Assembly (NCBI RefSeq): GCF_000979455.1
Contig: NZ_JJOY01000024.1
Location: 62,001 to 126,000 of the forward strand
DNA length: 64,000 bases
From: Methanosarcina sp. 2.H.T.1A.6
GTDB taxonomy: Archaea; Halobacteriota; Methanosarcinia; Methanosarcinales; Methanosarcinaceae
Reading direction: 5' to 3'
The position numbers and the translations under genes are program-made. The notes beneath the pieces are model-generated. The model was not told the origin of the DNA, searched no databases, and saw only the letters and a list, made by a program, of their open reading frames with translations. Positions 9,892-18,696 of this stretch are shown piece after piece. Numbering within the stretch: the stretch's first letter is position 1; every line of letters begins with the position of its first letter.

Positions 9892-10213
9892 GATAATAAA
9901 AACCTTTTCTGCGAGTCCAGATCTGGCGCGCGCCCGGATTGCATAGAAAAGAGAGGCTGAAATAACTGGAGAGATTATTTTATTTAGATATTTATTTTTG
10001 TGCTTATTGTTCATGAATGAAAATTAACTACATATTAATACAGTTTAAATGGGGTTGAATTATAAAGCCTCTTAATTATAACGAATTATAATTAGATTTA
10101 CAAAAATATGTGTTTTTCACAGATACCTATATATAATGTTACTGAACTCCAGGGTTCTGAATACAACTAGTATTATAATATTATAAAATTTCAGAGAAAA
10201 GAAGGAGTAAAAA

Positions 10214-10957
10214 ATTATACAGATTGTACATCTATCAGATCTTCATTTTTCAGAAGCGTATTTTGTCCCGGAAATTGCAGAATCCATGCTGCAGAGCATA
10301 AATCAGCTGAACCCGGACATTGTGGTAATTACCGGCGACCTGACAGAAAATGGGTTTTCAGCCGAATACGATGGAGTAAAGAAGTTTATTGACAGGATTG
10401 CGTGTAAAGACAAGGTCCTTGTTCCTGGAAACCACGACTCCAAAAATGCAGGATATATTCACTTTGAAGACCTTTTTGAAAATAGGTTCTCAAACCGGAA
10501 TCTCGGGGGTGTAACCGTTGTAGGGGTTGACTCCTCCCAGCCGGACATTGACGAAGGGCACCTGGGAAGAGAAAACTACGGCTGGATCAAAGAAGCCTTT
10601 TCCGGGCAGAATTTTAAGATCTTTGCCCTGCACCACCACCTTGTCCCGATCCCTCTTTCGGGCAGAGAAAACAGCGTCCTTGTCGATGCAGGCGATGTCC
10701 TTGATCTCCTGAACCGCTGCAAAGTAAACCTTGTACTTTGCGGGCACTGCCACATTCCTCATGTCTGGAACCTGAACAACATGCTCGTTGTAAACGCAGG
10801 TACCTTCTGTTCATCCAAGACCAGAGGCAAAACCACGCAGTGCTTTAATCTGATCCAGGCTGAAAACGAAAATTCAGATAATAACAACTGGAAGGTCAGG
10901 GTTTCCAGGGTTTTCCCGCAGGGGAAAATGGAACTGATCACAAAAACAGTAATGTGA
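10214..10957 (+). CDS. Calcineurin-like metallophosphoesterase with a non-standard start
   Basis: The full metallophosphoesterase motif set is present: SDLHF (DxH), ITGDLTENG (GDxxE), VPGNHD, LHHHLVP and CGHCHIPH. It is probably a cytosolic 3',5'-cyclic nucleotide or general phosphodiesterase of about 247 residues. The first ATG in frame is at 10286 and would remove SDLHF, a metal-binding motif. Upstream, an in-frame TAA at 10208 leaves only ATT (10214) or ATA (10217) as possible starts, and ggag sits six bases before the ATT. So either a rare start codon is used or the ATG has been lost. Function from motifs is strong; the start is inferred. Confidence 0.85.
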   Translation: MIQIVHLSDLHFSEAYFVPEIAESMLQSINQLNPDIVVITGDLTENGFSAEYDGVKKFIDRIACKDKVLVPGNHDSKNAGYIHFEDLFENRFSNRNLGGVTVVGVDSSQPDIDEGHLGRENYGWIKEAFSGQNFKIFALHHHLVPIPLSGRENSVLVDAGDVLDLLNRCKVNLVLCGHCHIPHVWNLNNMLVVNAGTFCSSKTRGKTTQCFNLIQAENENSDNNNWKVRVSRVFPQGKMELITKTVM

Positions 10958-11130
10958 GGGTGCATAAGAAATTTTGACATTTCTTTGTCGCCGTATTTTC
11001 CTTCCTTTTTTATTTTTAATTACTCTGATCGGGCTGCGAAAAGTCTGCGAAACGGCTGCAAAAAGGCTGCAAAATCAGTGTCAATAAACCAGAAAATCGG
11101 ATGAAATTAATTACAGTTAGACGAAATTAA

Positions 11131-11799
11131 TTACATATACTTCCTCCGGATCCGCCATCCGACCAGATTATCCGTTTCAACCCTCTCAACCTCTTTTCTC
11201 TCAGCCAGGTCATCCAGAATTTCAAGAAGCTCTTTTTCCTCAATTTCAATCTCGTACCTGTCTTTAAACTCAGCAGTGAGCCGGGAGATATCAAGAGTCC
11301 TGTCCCCGAGAATCTTTTCCGCAAACCCTGCCAGATCCTCATAGCGAGCCCAGGGGTAGATTATCCAGCGCCACCTGATAACCTTCTGGCCATAGAAATC
11401 CGGAGTGAAGGAAGAACAGGTCTTGTGCTGGAGGACTGCAGTTTTGATTTCAGCAGGTCTCAGGCTCTGCACGTAGTCAACCGAAAGGTCCAGGGTCTCT
11501 CCGGTATCAGTGACGTCGTCAATGATGAGCACTTTTTTCCCACTGATGTCCACGGAGATGGGAAACTTTATCCTCGCTTCTGCCTGCATATCCGCACCCC
11601 TCATGTAGTGCTCAACCTTCATAGAAGTCAGGTCATTGAAAAGCAAAAAATCGCAAACCAGCCTTCCAGGCACATAGCCTCCCCTCCCTATGGCAACGAT
11701 CAGGTCGGGCTGGTAACCTGAAGCTTTGATTTTCCGGACAAGAAGCCTGGAAAGACGAAAAACCTCTCCAAAGCTTATGAGCTCGCACCTGAAAGATAC
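11131..11799 (-). CDS. Phosphoribosyltransferase (PRTase), start unclear
   Basis: Type I PRTase with the PRPP-binding motif VLIIDDVTDTGETL and a C-terminal domain of about 80 residues (from GDRTLDISRLTAEF). The first standard start in frame is GTG at 11673, but the frame continues upstream with clear family sequence (CELISFGEVFRLSRLLVRKI, DLIVAIGRGGYVPGRL), so the true N-terminus is near 11799 or beyond. No ATG, GTG or TTG is in frame there; a run of seven A at the boundary could hide a frameshift. Related archaeal proteins are annotated as hypoxanthine/xanthine PRTases; the purine substrate is inference. Confidence 0.8.
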   Translation of the reverse strand, partial: VSFRCELISFGEVFRLSRLLVRKIKASGYQPDLIVAIGRGGYVPGRLVCDFLLFNDLTSMKVEHYMRGADMQAEARIKFPISVDISGKKVLIIDDVTDTGETLDLSVDYVQSLRPAEIKTAVLQHKTCSSFTPDFYGQKVIRWRWIIYPWARYEDLAGFAEKILGDRTLDISRLTAEFKDRYEIEIEEKELLEILDDLAERKEVERVETDNLVGWRIRRKYM

Positions 11800-12349
11800 T
11801 TTTTTTGCAGGAGAGCACCTGGACTGCAGAGCTGCTTTTTCATTTTCGGTGTTCAGATTAATCGCCTTCTGCCTGTATGTCTTCTGCTGATATTCTTTCT
11901 GCCTGTATTAGATTCATCAGTAAAACCGTAAAGTAAATGAGAAACTTATCCTTCCAGTAGTTGACATAAGCCCGGATAAAAAATGCATCCTTTTATCGGA
12001 CTCCGGGAGAAAACAGAAGTAAAAAGTATATTTGAAAAACATCTCCCGATTTTGATCCCCCAATTATAATTTTACTGGAAAATATATAAGGTTACTTCTG
12101 CAAAAGAATAAAGGATCTTCTCCTGTTTATTAATTCTAAACAACCTTTAGATTGACTATTCCAAGGTTCTGAAACCTTAAAAACCAAAATAGACAGCCGG
12201 ATAAAAAATAAAAACCTAACTCGACTGAAAAAACAGAAATGGGCTTCAAAAGCGGTAAAAAACGGCATTTTTATATACCTGCATTCCAGTACTATTTTTA
12301 CAGACAAAAAGGATTTTTCTTGATAGTTTTTAAAAGGAGGATAACAGTT
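11800..12349. other. Region upstream of the small-peptide cluster
   Basis: No gene seen on either strand beyond weak shadow frames. It is AT-rich toward the right and holds the TATA-like site for the peptide cluster. Confidence 0.5.
12268..12277 (+). promoter_or_regulatory. TATA-box candidate of the peptide cluster
   Basis: tttttatata fits the archaeal TATA box. Transcription starting about 25 bases on would give a leader of about 50 bases containing the AGGAGG site before the first 27-residue peptide. Confidence 0.5.
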
Positions 12350-12433
12350 ATGGATTTTAAAGCAATTCTTGCAATACTTGCATTCTGCACTCTTTACTAC
12401 ATCTACCACTATTCATCCGGCGCCATAGTCTGA
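12350..12433 (+). CDS. 27-residue membrane peptide, copy 1
   Basis: A 27-codon ORF with AGGAGG (12335-12340) at good spacing. The product opens MDFKAILA and closes YYIYHYSSGAIV: a short cytoplasmic start, one membrane-spanning helix, and an aromatic-rich exit. A close copy follows 31 bases downstream and a third lies at 13018. Conservation of both ends between copies, with synonymous changes, argues for real coding. The function is unknown; tiny single-helix proteins often act as subunits or regulators of membrane complexes. Confidence 0.75.
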   Translation: MDFKAILAILAFCTLYYIYHYSSGAIV

Positions 12434-12464
12434 GAAAAAATTGTAGAAAAAGGAGTGTAAAGCT

Positions 12465-12548
12465 ATGGATTTTAAAGCAATTCTTGCATTATTAGTCTTT
12501 GCCGTCCTTTACTATATATACCATTATTCCAACGGAGCCATAGCCTGA
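12465..12548 (+). CDS. 27-residue membrane peptide, copy 2
   Basis: Same length as copy 1 and closely similar: MDFKAILA is identical and the ending is YYIYHYSNGAIA. It has its own ribosome-binding site (aggag, eight bases before ATG). The short spacing suggests co-transcription with copy 1. Differences cluster in the hydrophobic middle (residues 9-14), where side chains face lipid. Confidence 0.75.
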   Translation: MDFKAILALLVFAVLYYIYHYSNGAIA

Positions 12549-12987
12549 AAAGAAAAAAAGAAGAGTAATGCGAGAGACTCCATAAAACTACATTATAAGA
12601 TCCAATGGATATGATTGCATTATGTATGAGTGCTGTATCCGGACTTATAAAATATTTTAATTTAGTATTAAAATTACCTGGTTCTACCTAAAATTCTAAG
12701 ATCTGTGGAAACAAGAATGGAGAAAGTGTATTTTTCAGGGATATTTTATGTATATATTTAATTCGATTTTAATCGCACCCTTACTCATTTTTTGGCATAT
12801 TTTTTTCTTACGCTTAATTTTCTGTTACCTCTGAGCTAAAAGACTCAGGGATTTTACGCTTTGTTCTATAAATGCTGTAGAGGATTGCATCATAGACTTG
12901 AAAATTCATCTTATTACCTGAAAATATTTGAACCAGGGAAAACATAAATATAATGTAAATTCGGGGGAGAAACAGAGGATAGGGGGG
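12549..12987. other. AT-rich gap between peptide copies 2 and 3
   Basis: No supported gene. Two 28-codon frames (12605-12691 and 12748-12834) lack good ribosome-binding sites and are not related to the peptide family. Confidence 0.5.
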
Positions 12988-13101
12988 ATTGATAAAATAA
13001 GGGATTTTTTAAAAAGAATAGACTTAAAAGCTTTTCTTGCAATTCTCGTTTTTCTGACACTTTATTATATATACCATTTTTCTGGCGGAGCTATAGATTA
13101 A
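12988..13101 (+). CDS. Small membrane peptide, copy 3, no standard start codon
   Basis: From 13018 the frame encodes IDLKAFLAILVFLTLYYIYH followed by FSGGAID, plainly the same family as copies 1 and 2. The position of their ATG is ATA here. The frame is open upstream and an ATT at 12988, behind a purine-rich gagg-containing tract, could start a 37-residue form. Alternatively the copy is dead. It lies 112 bases ahead of the solenoid-like gene and may be co-transcribed with it. Confidence 0.5.
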   Translation: MDKIRDFLKRIDLKAFLAILVFLTLYYIYHFSGGAID

Positions 13102-13213
13102 AAACAAATAAAATAGAAAGATCAAAAGAAATACATATTAAAGCAGTAACGGACGTCTTAGAAGTACTCATAAAAAGAGAAACAGGGGTATTATACTAAT
13201 AAAGGCATAACTG

Positions 13214-14131
13214 ATGAAAAGGAGCTTCAAAGCTGTGCTTTCAGGAGAAAATGATCAAGCAATGCATAAAGGGCTGGATTCCATCGATGAGGAGTTTGAT
13301 GAAGGAGTCAGCCAGGCTCTTACCTCCCTGACAGAGATAGGTAAAGGTTACCTTAGCGAAAGAAAGGAACTGGAAGCTGAGAAGACGGTATCTTCCATAA
13401 AAGAAATAGGACAGGCTGCTGCCCTTCAGGGTATGGAAAACGCAGCAGTCAATGCTATAAGATCCCTGGAGAAGATGCTCCAGATCTCAATGAAACAGAA
13501 CATGGAAGGCACAACTGTCAGGGTCCTGCTCTCTTTTGGGGCTATAGGGAAAATCGCCGCCGAACAGCAACTTGAGATGGTAGCCAAACTTGCAGCATCG
13601 GTGCTGGGGGAAAGCGGGAACACGGCGGCTCTCCTCAACAGGGAAAGAGAAACCATTGCTGTTACAATCAGCCTTGGGGAAATTGGAAAAGCGGTTGCCA
13701 GGATGAAATTCCCTGATTATTCAGAAAATGCCGCTATATGTATCACCTGCCTTGGAGAAACCGGGAAACTGGCTGCTCAGAAAACCCTTGAAGAAGCTGC
13801 AATAGGAGCAGAACTTATGTTAGAAGAGATGGCTGCAGCAGCCATGGAAGAAAACCTTCAAAGTGCGGCAGGAAGTATCGCAACTTCTATTGAGGAGATA
13901 GGAAAAAGCGCTGAAGAAGAAGAGATGGAAAATGCCGTTTTCCAGGCTGCATCCGCACTCCAGACAATTATAAGCAGTGCTGGGAACAGATACCTGAATG
14001 ATGCCTCGATTGCAGCAAAGGTTGCCCTTGAATCTTTTAACGAATTTGATATAATAAACGACGAAGCCAGTATAAGGAAAATAGAAGAAATCAGGGAAAT
14101 GATGAGAGCACTGTGGATGAATACGAAGTAA
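13214..14131 (+). CDS. Alpha-helical repeat protein, solenoid-like
   Basis: 305 residues made of about seven repeats of roughly 38-42 residues around a core of the form SLxEIGKxAAxxxLExAA (for example SLTEIGKGYLSE, SFGAIGKIAAEQQ, SLGEIGKAVARM, CLGETGKLAAQK, SIEEIGKSAEEE). All-helical and rich in Ala, Glu and Leu, it should fold as a HEAT-like scaffold. No signal peptide, membrane segment or catalytic motif is seen, so a cytoplasmic binding role is likely. The closest upstream gene is the third membrane peptide copy. The family is not recognised by name. Confidence 0.75.
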   Translation: MKRSFKAVLSGENDQAMHKGLDSIDEEFDEGVSQALTSLTEIGKGYLSERKELEAEKTVSSIKEIGQAAALQGMENAAVNAIRSLEKMLQISMKQNMEGTTVRVLLSFGAIGKIAAEQQLEMVAKLAASVLGESGNTAALLNRERETIAVTISLGEIGKAVARMKFPDYSENAAICITCLGETGKLAAQKTLEEAAIGAELMLEEMAAAAMEENLQSAAGSIATSIEEIGKSAEEEEMENAVFQAASALQTIISSAGNRYLNDASIAAKVALESFNEFDIINDEASIRKIEEIREMMRALWMNTK

Positions 14132-14248
14132 AAAACGGTAAAAACAATGAAAGTAAAAAACAATGAAAGTAAAAAACGGTAAAAACAAAAAATAATCCCA
14201 AAAAATAATCCCAAAAAATAATTCCGGAAAAAGGTTCCGGAAGTATCT

Positions 14249-15610
14249 TTAATTTGTAAGAGACTGGATAGGAGCCGGAATTCTTCCTCCCCGCTTTACG
14301 AAAGTCTCCGAACTGAAATTGCTTACTGCCATAATAGGTGCACTTCCGAGCAGCCCGCCGAATTCCACGGAGTCTCCCACTCTTTTTCCGGGTGCGGGAA
14401 TCAACCTGACTGCAGTTGTCTTTTTGTTTATTACCCCAATTGCCATCTCATCAGCAATGATTGCCGAGAGAGTAGTCGCAGGGGTATCACCGGGGACTGC
14501 TATCATGTCAAGACCAACGGAACAGACGCAGGTCATGGCTTCGAGTTTTTCGAGAGAAAGAGCCCCGGCTCTAACTGCTTCGATCATGCCTGCGTCCTCA
14601 CTGACCGGAATGAAAGCCCCGCTGAGGCCTCCTACTGAAGAAGAAGCCATTGCTCCGCCCTTTTTTACGGCATCGTTAAGAAGTGCAAGGGCAGCAGTTG
14701 TTCCGTGGGTTCCACAGCGCTCAAGCCCCATGGCTTCCAGAATCGCGGCAACACTATCCCCGATTTCCGGAGTTGGAGCAAGCGAGAGGTCGAGAATCCC
14801 GAATTCCACACCAAGCCTTCTAGAGACTTCCCTTCCGACCATCTCTCCCATGCGTGTGATTTTGAAGGCTGTCTTTTTGATCGTCTCGGAAATTTCTGTA
14901 AGGTTAGGGTTTTCAAGTTCGCGAACGGCTGCGTTAACCACGCCCGGCCCACTTACACCCACATTGATAACACACTCTGGTTCACCTATTCCGTGAAAAG
15001 CTCCTGCCATAAAGGGGTTGTCTTCAGGGGCATTTGCAAAAACCACCAGTTTGGCACAGCCTATCCCGTCTCTGTCAGCAGTTAATTCCGCAGTCTTTTT
15101 GATTATATTTCCCATCAAGCCGACTGCATCCATGTTAATGCCTGCTTTTGTGGTTGCAACGTTTACGGACGAGCAGACCTTTTCAGTAGAGGCAAGAGCT
15201 TCAGGAATGGAATTTATCAGTTTGAGGTCTCCCCGGGTTTCCCCTTTATGCACAAGGGCGCTGAATCCTCCTATAAAGTCCACACCTGCGGCCTTTGCAG
15301 CTTCATCCATTGTCTTTGCAACGGAAACGAAGTCCGGAGATTTGCAGCTTTCAGCCACTATCGCTATGGGAGTTACGGAAATCCGCCTGTTGATAATAGG
15401 AATTCCATAAAGGCTCTGGATTTCATTCGTTGTCCGGACAAGCTCCTTTGCCCGGGAAGTTATTTTTTCATAGATGTTCTCGTTGAAAACCTCAATATCA
15501 GGGTGGCTGCAGTCCCGGAGGCTGATTCCCATAGTGACGGTCCTTATGTCCAGGTGTTCCATCCTGACCATCTGAATTGTTTCCAGAATTTCTTTCGGGT
15601 TTATAAGCAT
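14249..15610 (-). CDS. UPF0210 (DUF711) PFL-like protein
   Basis: 453 residues, full length for the UPF0210/DUF711 family, whose fold relates to pyruvate formate-lyase but whose reaction is unknown. Family-typical stretches include the N-terminal [30 protein letters not shown] and [18 protein letters not shown] sits seven bases before the start. It follows the ACT-domain gene by 26 bases in the same direction; this two-gene order (ACT then PFL-like) is common in many prokaryotes, which supports a regulated two-component unit. Confidence 0.93.
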   Translation of the reverse strand: MLINPKEILETIQMVRMEHLDIRTVTMGISLRDCSHPDIEVFNENIYEKITSRAKELVRTTNEIQSLYGIPIINRRISVTPIAIVAESCKSPDFVSVAKTMDEAAKAAGVDFIGGFSALVHKGETRGDLKLINSIPEALASTEKVCSSVNVATTKAGINMDAVGLMGNIIKKTAELTADRDGIGCAKLVVFANAPEDNPFMAGAFHGIGEPECVINVGVSGPGVVNAAVRELENPNLTEISETIKKTAFKITRMGEMVGREVSRRLGVEFGILDLSLAPTPEIGDSVAAILEAMGLERCGTHGTTAALALLNDAVKKGGAMASSSVGGLSGAFIPVSEDAGMIEAVRAGALSLEKLEAMTCVCSVGLDMIAVPGDTPATTLSAIIADEMAIGVINKKTTAVRLIPAPGKRVGDSVEFGGLLGSAPIMAVSNFSSETFVKRGGRIPAPIQSLTN

Positions 15611-15636
15611 GAAAAATCCTCCTGCGTTCTCACAGA

Positions 15637-15915
15637 TCAGATCCTGTGCATGAAACGGAAAGCATCTTCATGCTGCACCTTGATCTCAACTCCAAGGCTC
15701 TTTCCTTCGGCACCCATAGCCTGCTGGAAAGCCGCAAGGTCAAAGTTTTCCTTCGGGGCTTCTGCAAGCATGATCATGGTAAAGATGCCCTGCATGATAG
15801 TCTGGCTGATATCGACAATATTTACATTGTAACTGGCCATCACCGTGGTGACCCTCGCAACAATACCTACCCTGTCACTGCCAATAACCGTGATAATGAA
15901 ACGACTTGATGTCAT
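15637..15915 (-). CDS. ACT domain protein, UPF0237
   Basis: 92 residues forming a single ACT domain: [38 protein letters not shown], with the usual Gly between beta1 and alpha1. ACT domains bind amino acids or other small ligands. GGAGA precedes the start. It is first gene of an operon with the UPF0210 gene, so it may sense a ligand for that protein; this is inference from the shared context. Confidence 0.95.
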   Translation of the reverse strand: MTSSRFIITVIGSDRVGIVARVTTVMASYNVNIVDISQTIMQGIFTMIMLAEAPKENFDLAAFQQAMGAEGKSLGVEIKVQHEDAFRFMHRI

Positions 15916-16240
15916 GAAATATCTCCTGTTGATCCTGCTTTATTCTACAGGTTAATACATGAAAACTATAAACAAAGAAATTTTGTTCAGATTGAAGACC
16001 TGATAGATAATAAAGTAAACTGCTCAGCCCCTAAGTAAACTGCTCCAGTCCCTAAGTAAACTGCTTCAGCCCCTAAGTAAACTGCTCCAGCCCTGAAGTA
16101 AAACCTCTAATACTGAAGTAGATGCTCTGATCCCGCTATAACTAAAAATCTTGAGAGAGTATGTAAAAGAAACCGGGTTTGGAAATAAAACAATATCGAA
16201 GTCGGGTTAACCCGCCATCTATGAAAAGCTGATCCTTAGA
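15916..16240. other. Intergenic region with a 21-bp minisatellite
   Basis: No gene seen. The left part holds the promoter of the ACT/UPF0210 operon, the middle the tandem repeat listed separately. Confidence 0.55.
16013..16101. repeat. Minisatellite, about 21-bp unit
   Basis: Four copies of aagtaaactgctccagcccct with small changes and a one-base deletion in the first. Confidence 0.9.
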
Positions 16241-16750
16241 TCAGGCCTCCGTCTCAAAACAGAGCTGGATTATCTTCCCCATAATCCCCTTAATATTTTC
16301 CCTTCCTTTAAGTTTTATTGAAAAATCAGCATACTTAGAATACAGAACCAGCCTTTCTTCAAAAAGTTCTTTAAGGCTTCTGTCCCTGAGCCCTACTATG
16401 CCCCTCTTTCTTGCGTTAGGGATCCTTTTTACGATGCTTCTGAAAGGAGCGTCCAGAAAGACTATCTTTGAGATTTCTTTTAAGTGTCCCATGGCTTTTT
16501 CGGAATAAACCACACTTCCGCCAGGAGAGATGATACAGTTATCCATCTGTCCAAGCCCCAGAATAGCTTCTTCTTCAAACCTGATAAGAGCGTAATCGCC
16601 CTGTTTATCAATCAGGGCTTGAAGAGGCAATCCAGTCCTCTGCGTAATCAGGCCATCGACATCAATAAAAGTATAATCCAGGTGCTTTGCAAGTGCCCTT
16701 CCGATAGTACTTTTCCCCGCTCCTGCCATGCCAATTAATGTTATGTTCAT
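16241..16750 (-). CDS. Shikimate kinase-like P-loop kinase (AroK type)
   Basis: 169 residues, AroK size. Shikimate kinase signature positions are all present: P-loop GMAGAGKST (7-15), the DxD pair in FIDVDGLI, Arg in LIRFEEEA, the SPGGSVV loop, and the lid arginines in KRIPNARKRGIVGLRDRS. The start at MNITLIGM is chosen because the P-loop normally begins close to the N-terminus; a 41-residue extension upstream is not family-like. Most archaea use an unrelated GHMP-type shikimate kinase, so this bacterial-type enzyme may have been acquired or may act on another small substrate. No aro gene is adjacent. Confidence 0.8.
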   Translation of the reverse strand: MNITLIGMAGAGKSTIGRALAKHLDYTFIDVDGLITQRTGLPLQALIDKQGDYALIRFEEEAILGLGQMDNCIISPGGSVVYSEKAMGHLKEISKIVFLDAPFRSIVKRIPNARKRGIVGLRDRSLKELFEERLVLYSKYADFSIKLKGRENIKGIMGKIIQLCFETEA

Positions 16751-17114
16751 TGCCACACGCTTCCTGCCTGCAAAAATCAAGGAATTCACTGACTGAAATT
16801 CCCATAGGTGAAAGGCCTGCAGTCCATAAGTTATCAGGACAAAATATAATCTTCTGCTATATAAAATATACAACGCTAGTATTTTTAAAAAAAAGCAAAA
16901 TTATGAGATGCGTCTTGAATTTCTTACGTCTGACCCGGAACTACCCGGACAGGTTTTACTATTATTGAGATAATTTTATGCAAAAAGTTCATAAAGTTTA
17001 GAATATTGCCCTCTGCTTCACCGCATAAGCAGGAAGAGATAAGGCTTATTCTGTAATGCCATGAAAAAGATTTTCAAAATAATATATTTCAAAATAATAT
17101 AAGACATTGAGAGG
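16751..17114. other. Intergenic region without visible features
   Basis: AT-rich; no gene or strong repeat seen apart from a duplicated tttcaaaataatat near 17073-17101. Confidence 0.5.
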
Positions 17115-17531
17115 CTATTTCCTAACCTGCTGCTCTTTTCTGTTTACTTGCTGAGAACTCAGGCTGCAAATACATTTTTCAACCTCTTTAGAGGAGTGCA
17201 TGAAAGCAGAAATATACTCCAGAAGGACAACCCTGCTGCCGGAGATATAATGCCTGAAAAAGCTTCGTGTCGTCAGCTTATCCACATGTTCCAGGGAAAC
17301 AATTGAAAGGTACATAAGAAGCCGGATAAAAAATACAAGATGGAGCACAAGCATTTTGACCCAGGGGCTGTCAGAACTGATAGCCAGCCCGCAGATCCAG
17401 TTGCAGAGCTTGAGAGAGTGCGAGAGCAGCCTGATATTATAAAAGTGCAAAAAAAGAGCCAGGACTGTAAAGAGAAACGCAGATACAGCTAATAAATTAA
17501 TTTCCTGCGCTGTTAAGTCCATATGGTTCAT
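17115..17531 (-). CDS. Hypothetical membrane protein
   Basis: 138 residues with two or three membrane segments (INLLAVSAFLFTVLALFLHFY; WVKMLVLHLVFFIRLLMYLSIV; a weaker one near 90-110) and a polar, basic tail. No family is recognised. A weak purine-rich site precedes the start. It is an isolated gene. Confidence 0.5.
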   Translation of the reverse strand: MNHMDLTAQEINLLAVSAFLFTVLALFLHFYNIRLLSHSLKLCNWICGLAISSDSPWVKMLVLHLVFFIRLLMYLSIVSLEHVDKLTTRSFFRHYISGSRVVLLEYISAFMHSSKEVEKCICSLSSQQVNRKEQQVRK

Positions 17532-17713
17532 TAACCCTTATTTCTCGCTATTATTTGAATTTATTCTTTTTTAAGGTCCGGTTTTCAATTTAGATCAGTC
17601 AGGCATTTGCTGAAAGCAGGTTTAAGTTTATACTTTCCCATTTAAAGCTCAATCCAGGGAAGTTTATTCAGAAAAAGAGTAAAGAAAACCGGAAGGGATG
17701 CCCGACAAATAAA

Positions 17714-17890
17714 GTGTCTGACCAGAAAAATTTGTCTACCTGCACCCCTGTAACCGGACCTTACCTCAATTTTCCGGAGCCGTTAAAAAATCACACCTAT
17801 CAGCCCCTTCTTATGGGAAAGAAAACGGAAAATCCGGATATTGCCGTTAGCATGAGGAATGGTCTGCCTATGGACACCCCTCTTATGTAA
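17714..17890 (+). CDS. Candidate small protein, 58 residues, GTG start
   Basis: The product begins MSDQKNLSTCTPVTGPYL and ends NGLPMDTPLM. Codon choice (GAC, ACC, GGA, CCG, CTT) resembles real genes here, unlike the surrounding spacer. It is hydrophilic, Pro-rich, with one Cys, and has no known motif. No ribosome-binding site is close to the GTG; the frame stays open about 120 bases further upstream without a standard start. It may be a leaderless small gene or the end of a decayed larger one. Confidence 0.4.
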   Translation: MSDQKNLSTCTPVTGPYLNFPEPLKNHTYQPLLMGKKTENPDIAVSMRNGLPMDTPLM

Positions 17891-18006
17891 AACTTATATT
17901 TAACACTTATCTACAAATTCGTAATAAGAGGTGAGATCGTGTCTAATTAAAGACTTTAAATCTCAGGGATCTATCTGTATTCAAAAAAATATAAAAATGA
18001 AAATTA

Positions 18007-18074
18007 ATAGCCGGGATAATTTATAGCCGGGATAATTTATAGCCGGGATAATTTATAGCCCGGATAATTTATAG
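18007..18074. repeat. Minisatellite, 16-bp unit
   Basis: Four copies of atagccgggataattt (the fourth has one change) and a partial fifth, directly at the 3' end of the aTrm56 gene. Confidence 0.95.
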
Positions 18075-18080
18075 TCTGGC

Positions 18081-18614
18081 TTATTCCCTGACGTTTTCGA
18101 TTACGTGTTTGCCCCTTTCAGCCGGGATAATTGTCAGTTCGGCACCTGGAAACTCTTTCTCAAGCGGCTCGCCCTCTGCGATCCTGTCCATTGTGATTGC
18201 AACTGCCGCAACTTCGGAGTGGGGCTGGCCGCCCACAGCTACGTTCCAGTCAGCGAGCTGGTAAATTTCAGGCGGAACCTTTTCTGCGCCGACAACGATC
18301 ATGAGCTTTTCGCACTTTTTGAGTTCGCCAGTAACATCTGGCAGGTTAACCCCGTACATGGAAAGGTGACAGACTTTTCCGCCTTCTTCTTTCCAGTTCC
18401 TGATTTCCTGCTTGAAGTTAACATTATTTTTAATATAGAAATGCCCACCCCAGCGATTGACCACATCTTCGAGGCTCTGCACAATCCCCGGGTCATCAGA
18501 AGCAAGAAGCATGCCTTCAGCTCCCAGCATCCTGGCAGTTAAGCCAACATGGGTGGTAATTCTCTTATCCCTCTCAGGGCGATGCCCCAGGCGCAGCAAT
18601 ACAATCCTCTTCAT
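18081..18614 (-). CDS. tRNA (cytidine(56)-2'-O)-methyltransferase, aTrm56
   Basis: 177 residues, an archaea-specific SPOUT methyltransferase that 2'-O-methylates C56 in the T-loop of tRNAs. Recognisable sequence includes the N-terminal LRLGHRPERDKRITTHVGLTAR and the knot region MIVVGAEKVPPEIYQLADWNVAVGGQPHSEVAA. It is read in the same direction as the AMP phosphorylase gene, 82 bases downstream of it. The identification is by family sequence memory and is strong. Confidence 0.95.
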   Translation of the reverse strand: MKRIVLLRLGHRPERDKRITTHVGLTARMLGAEGMLLASDDPGIVQSLEDVVNRWGGHFYIKNNVNFKQEIRNWKEEGGKVCHLSMYGVNLPDVTGELKKCEKLMIVVGAEKVPPEIYQLADWNVAVGGQPHSEVAAVAITMDRIAEGEPLEKEFPGAELTIIPAERGKHVIENVRE

Positions 18615-18696
18615 GCTCGGCTAAAACCCTGACAAGGTATTAAAGGGTTTCACTGAAGTTTCACTGAAACAGGGAAAAAAGGAAAAAATATGGGTA

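Larger units (their letters stand above)
9532..10213. other. Intergenic region with minisatellite and hairpin repeat
   Basis: No gene seen. It contains the 13-bp minisatellite and the ggggt-hairpin element listed separately, then AT-rich sequence that probably holds the promoter of the phosphoesterase gene. Confidence 0.6.
17532..18080. other. Intergenic region with a possible short gene and a minisatellite
   Basis: Contains the 58-codon candidate at 17714 and the 16-bp tandem repeat at 18007, both listed separately; otherwise nothing visible. Confidence 0.5.

Noticed and set aside
12605-12834. Two 28-codon frames between peptide copies 2 and 3
   Set aside because: They are similar in length to the peptide family but unrelated in sequence, and they lack good ribosome-binding sites.
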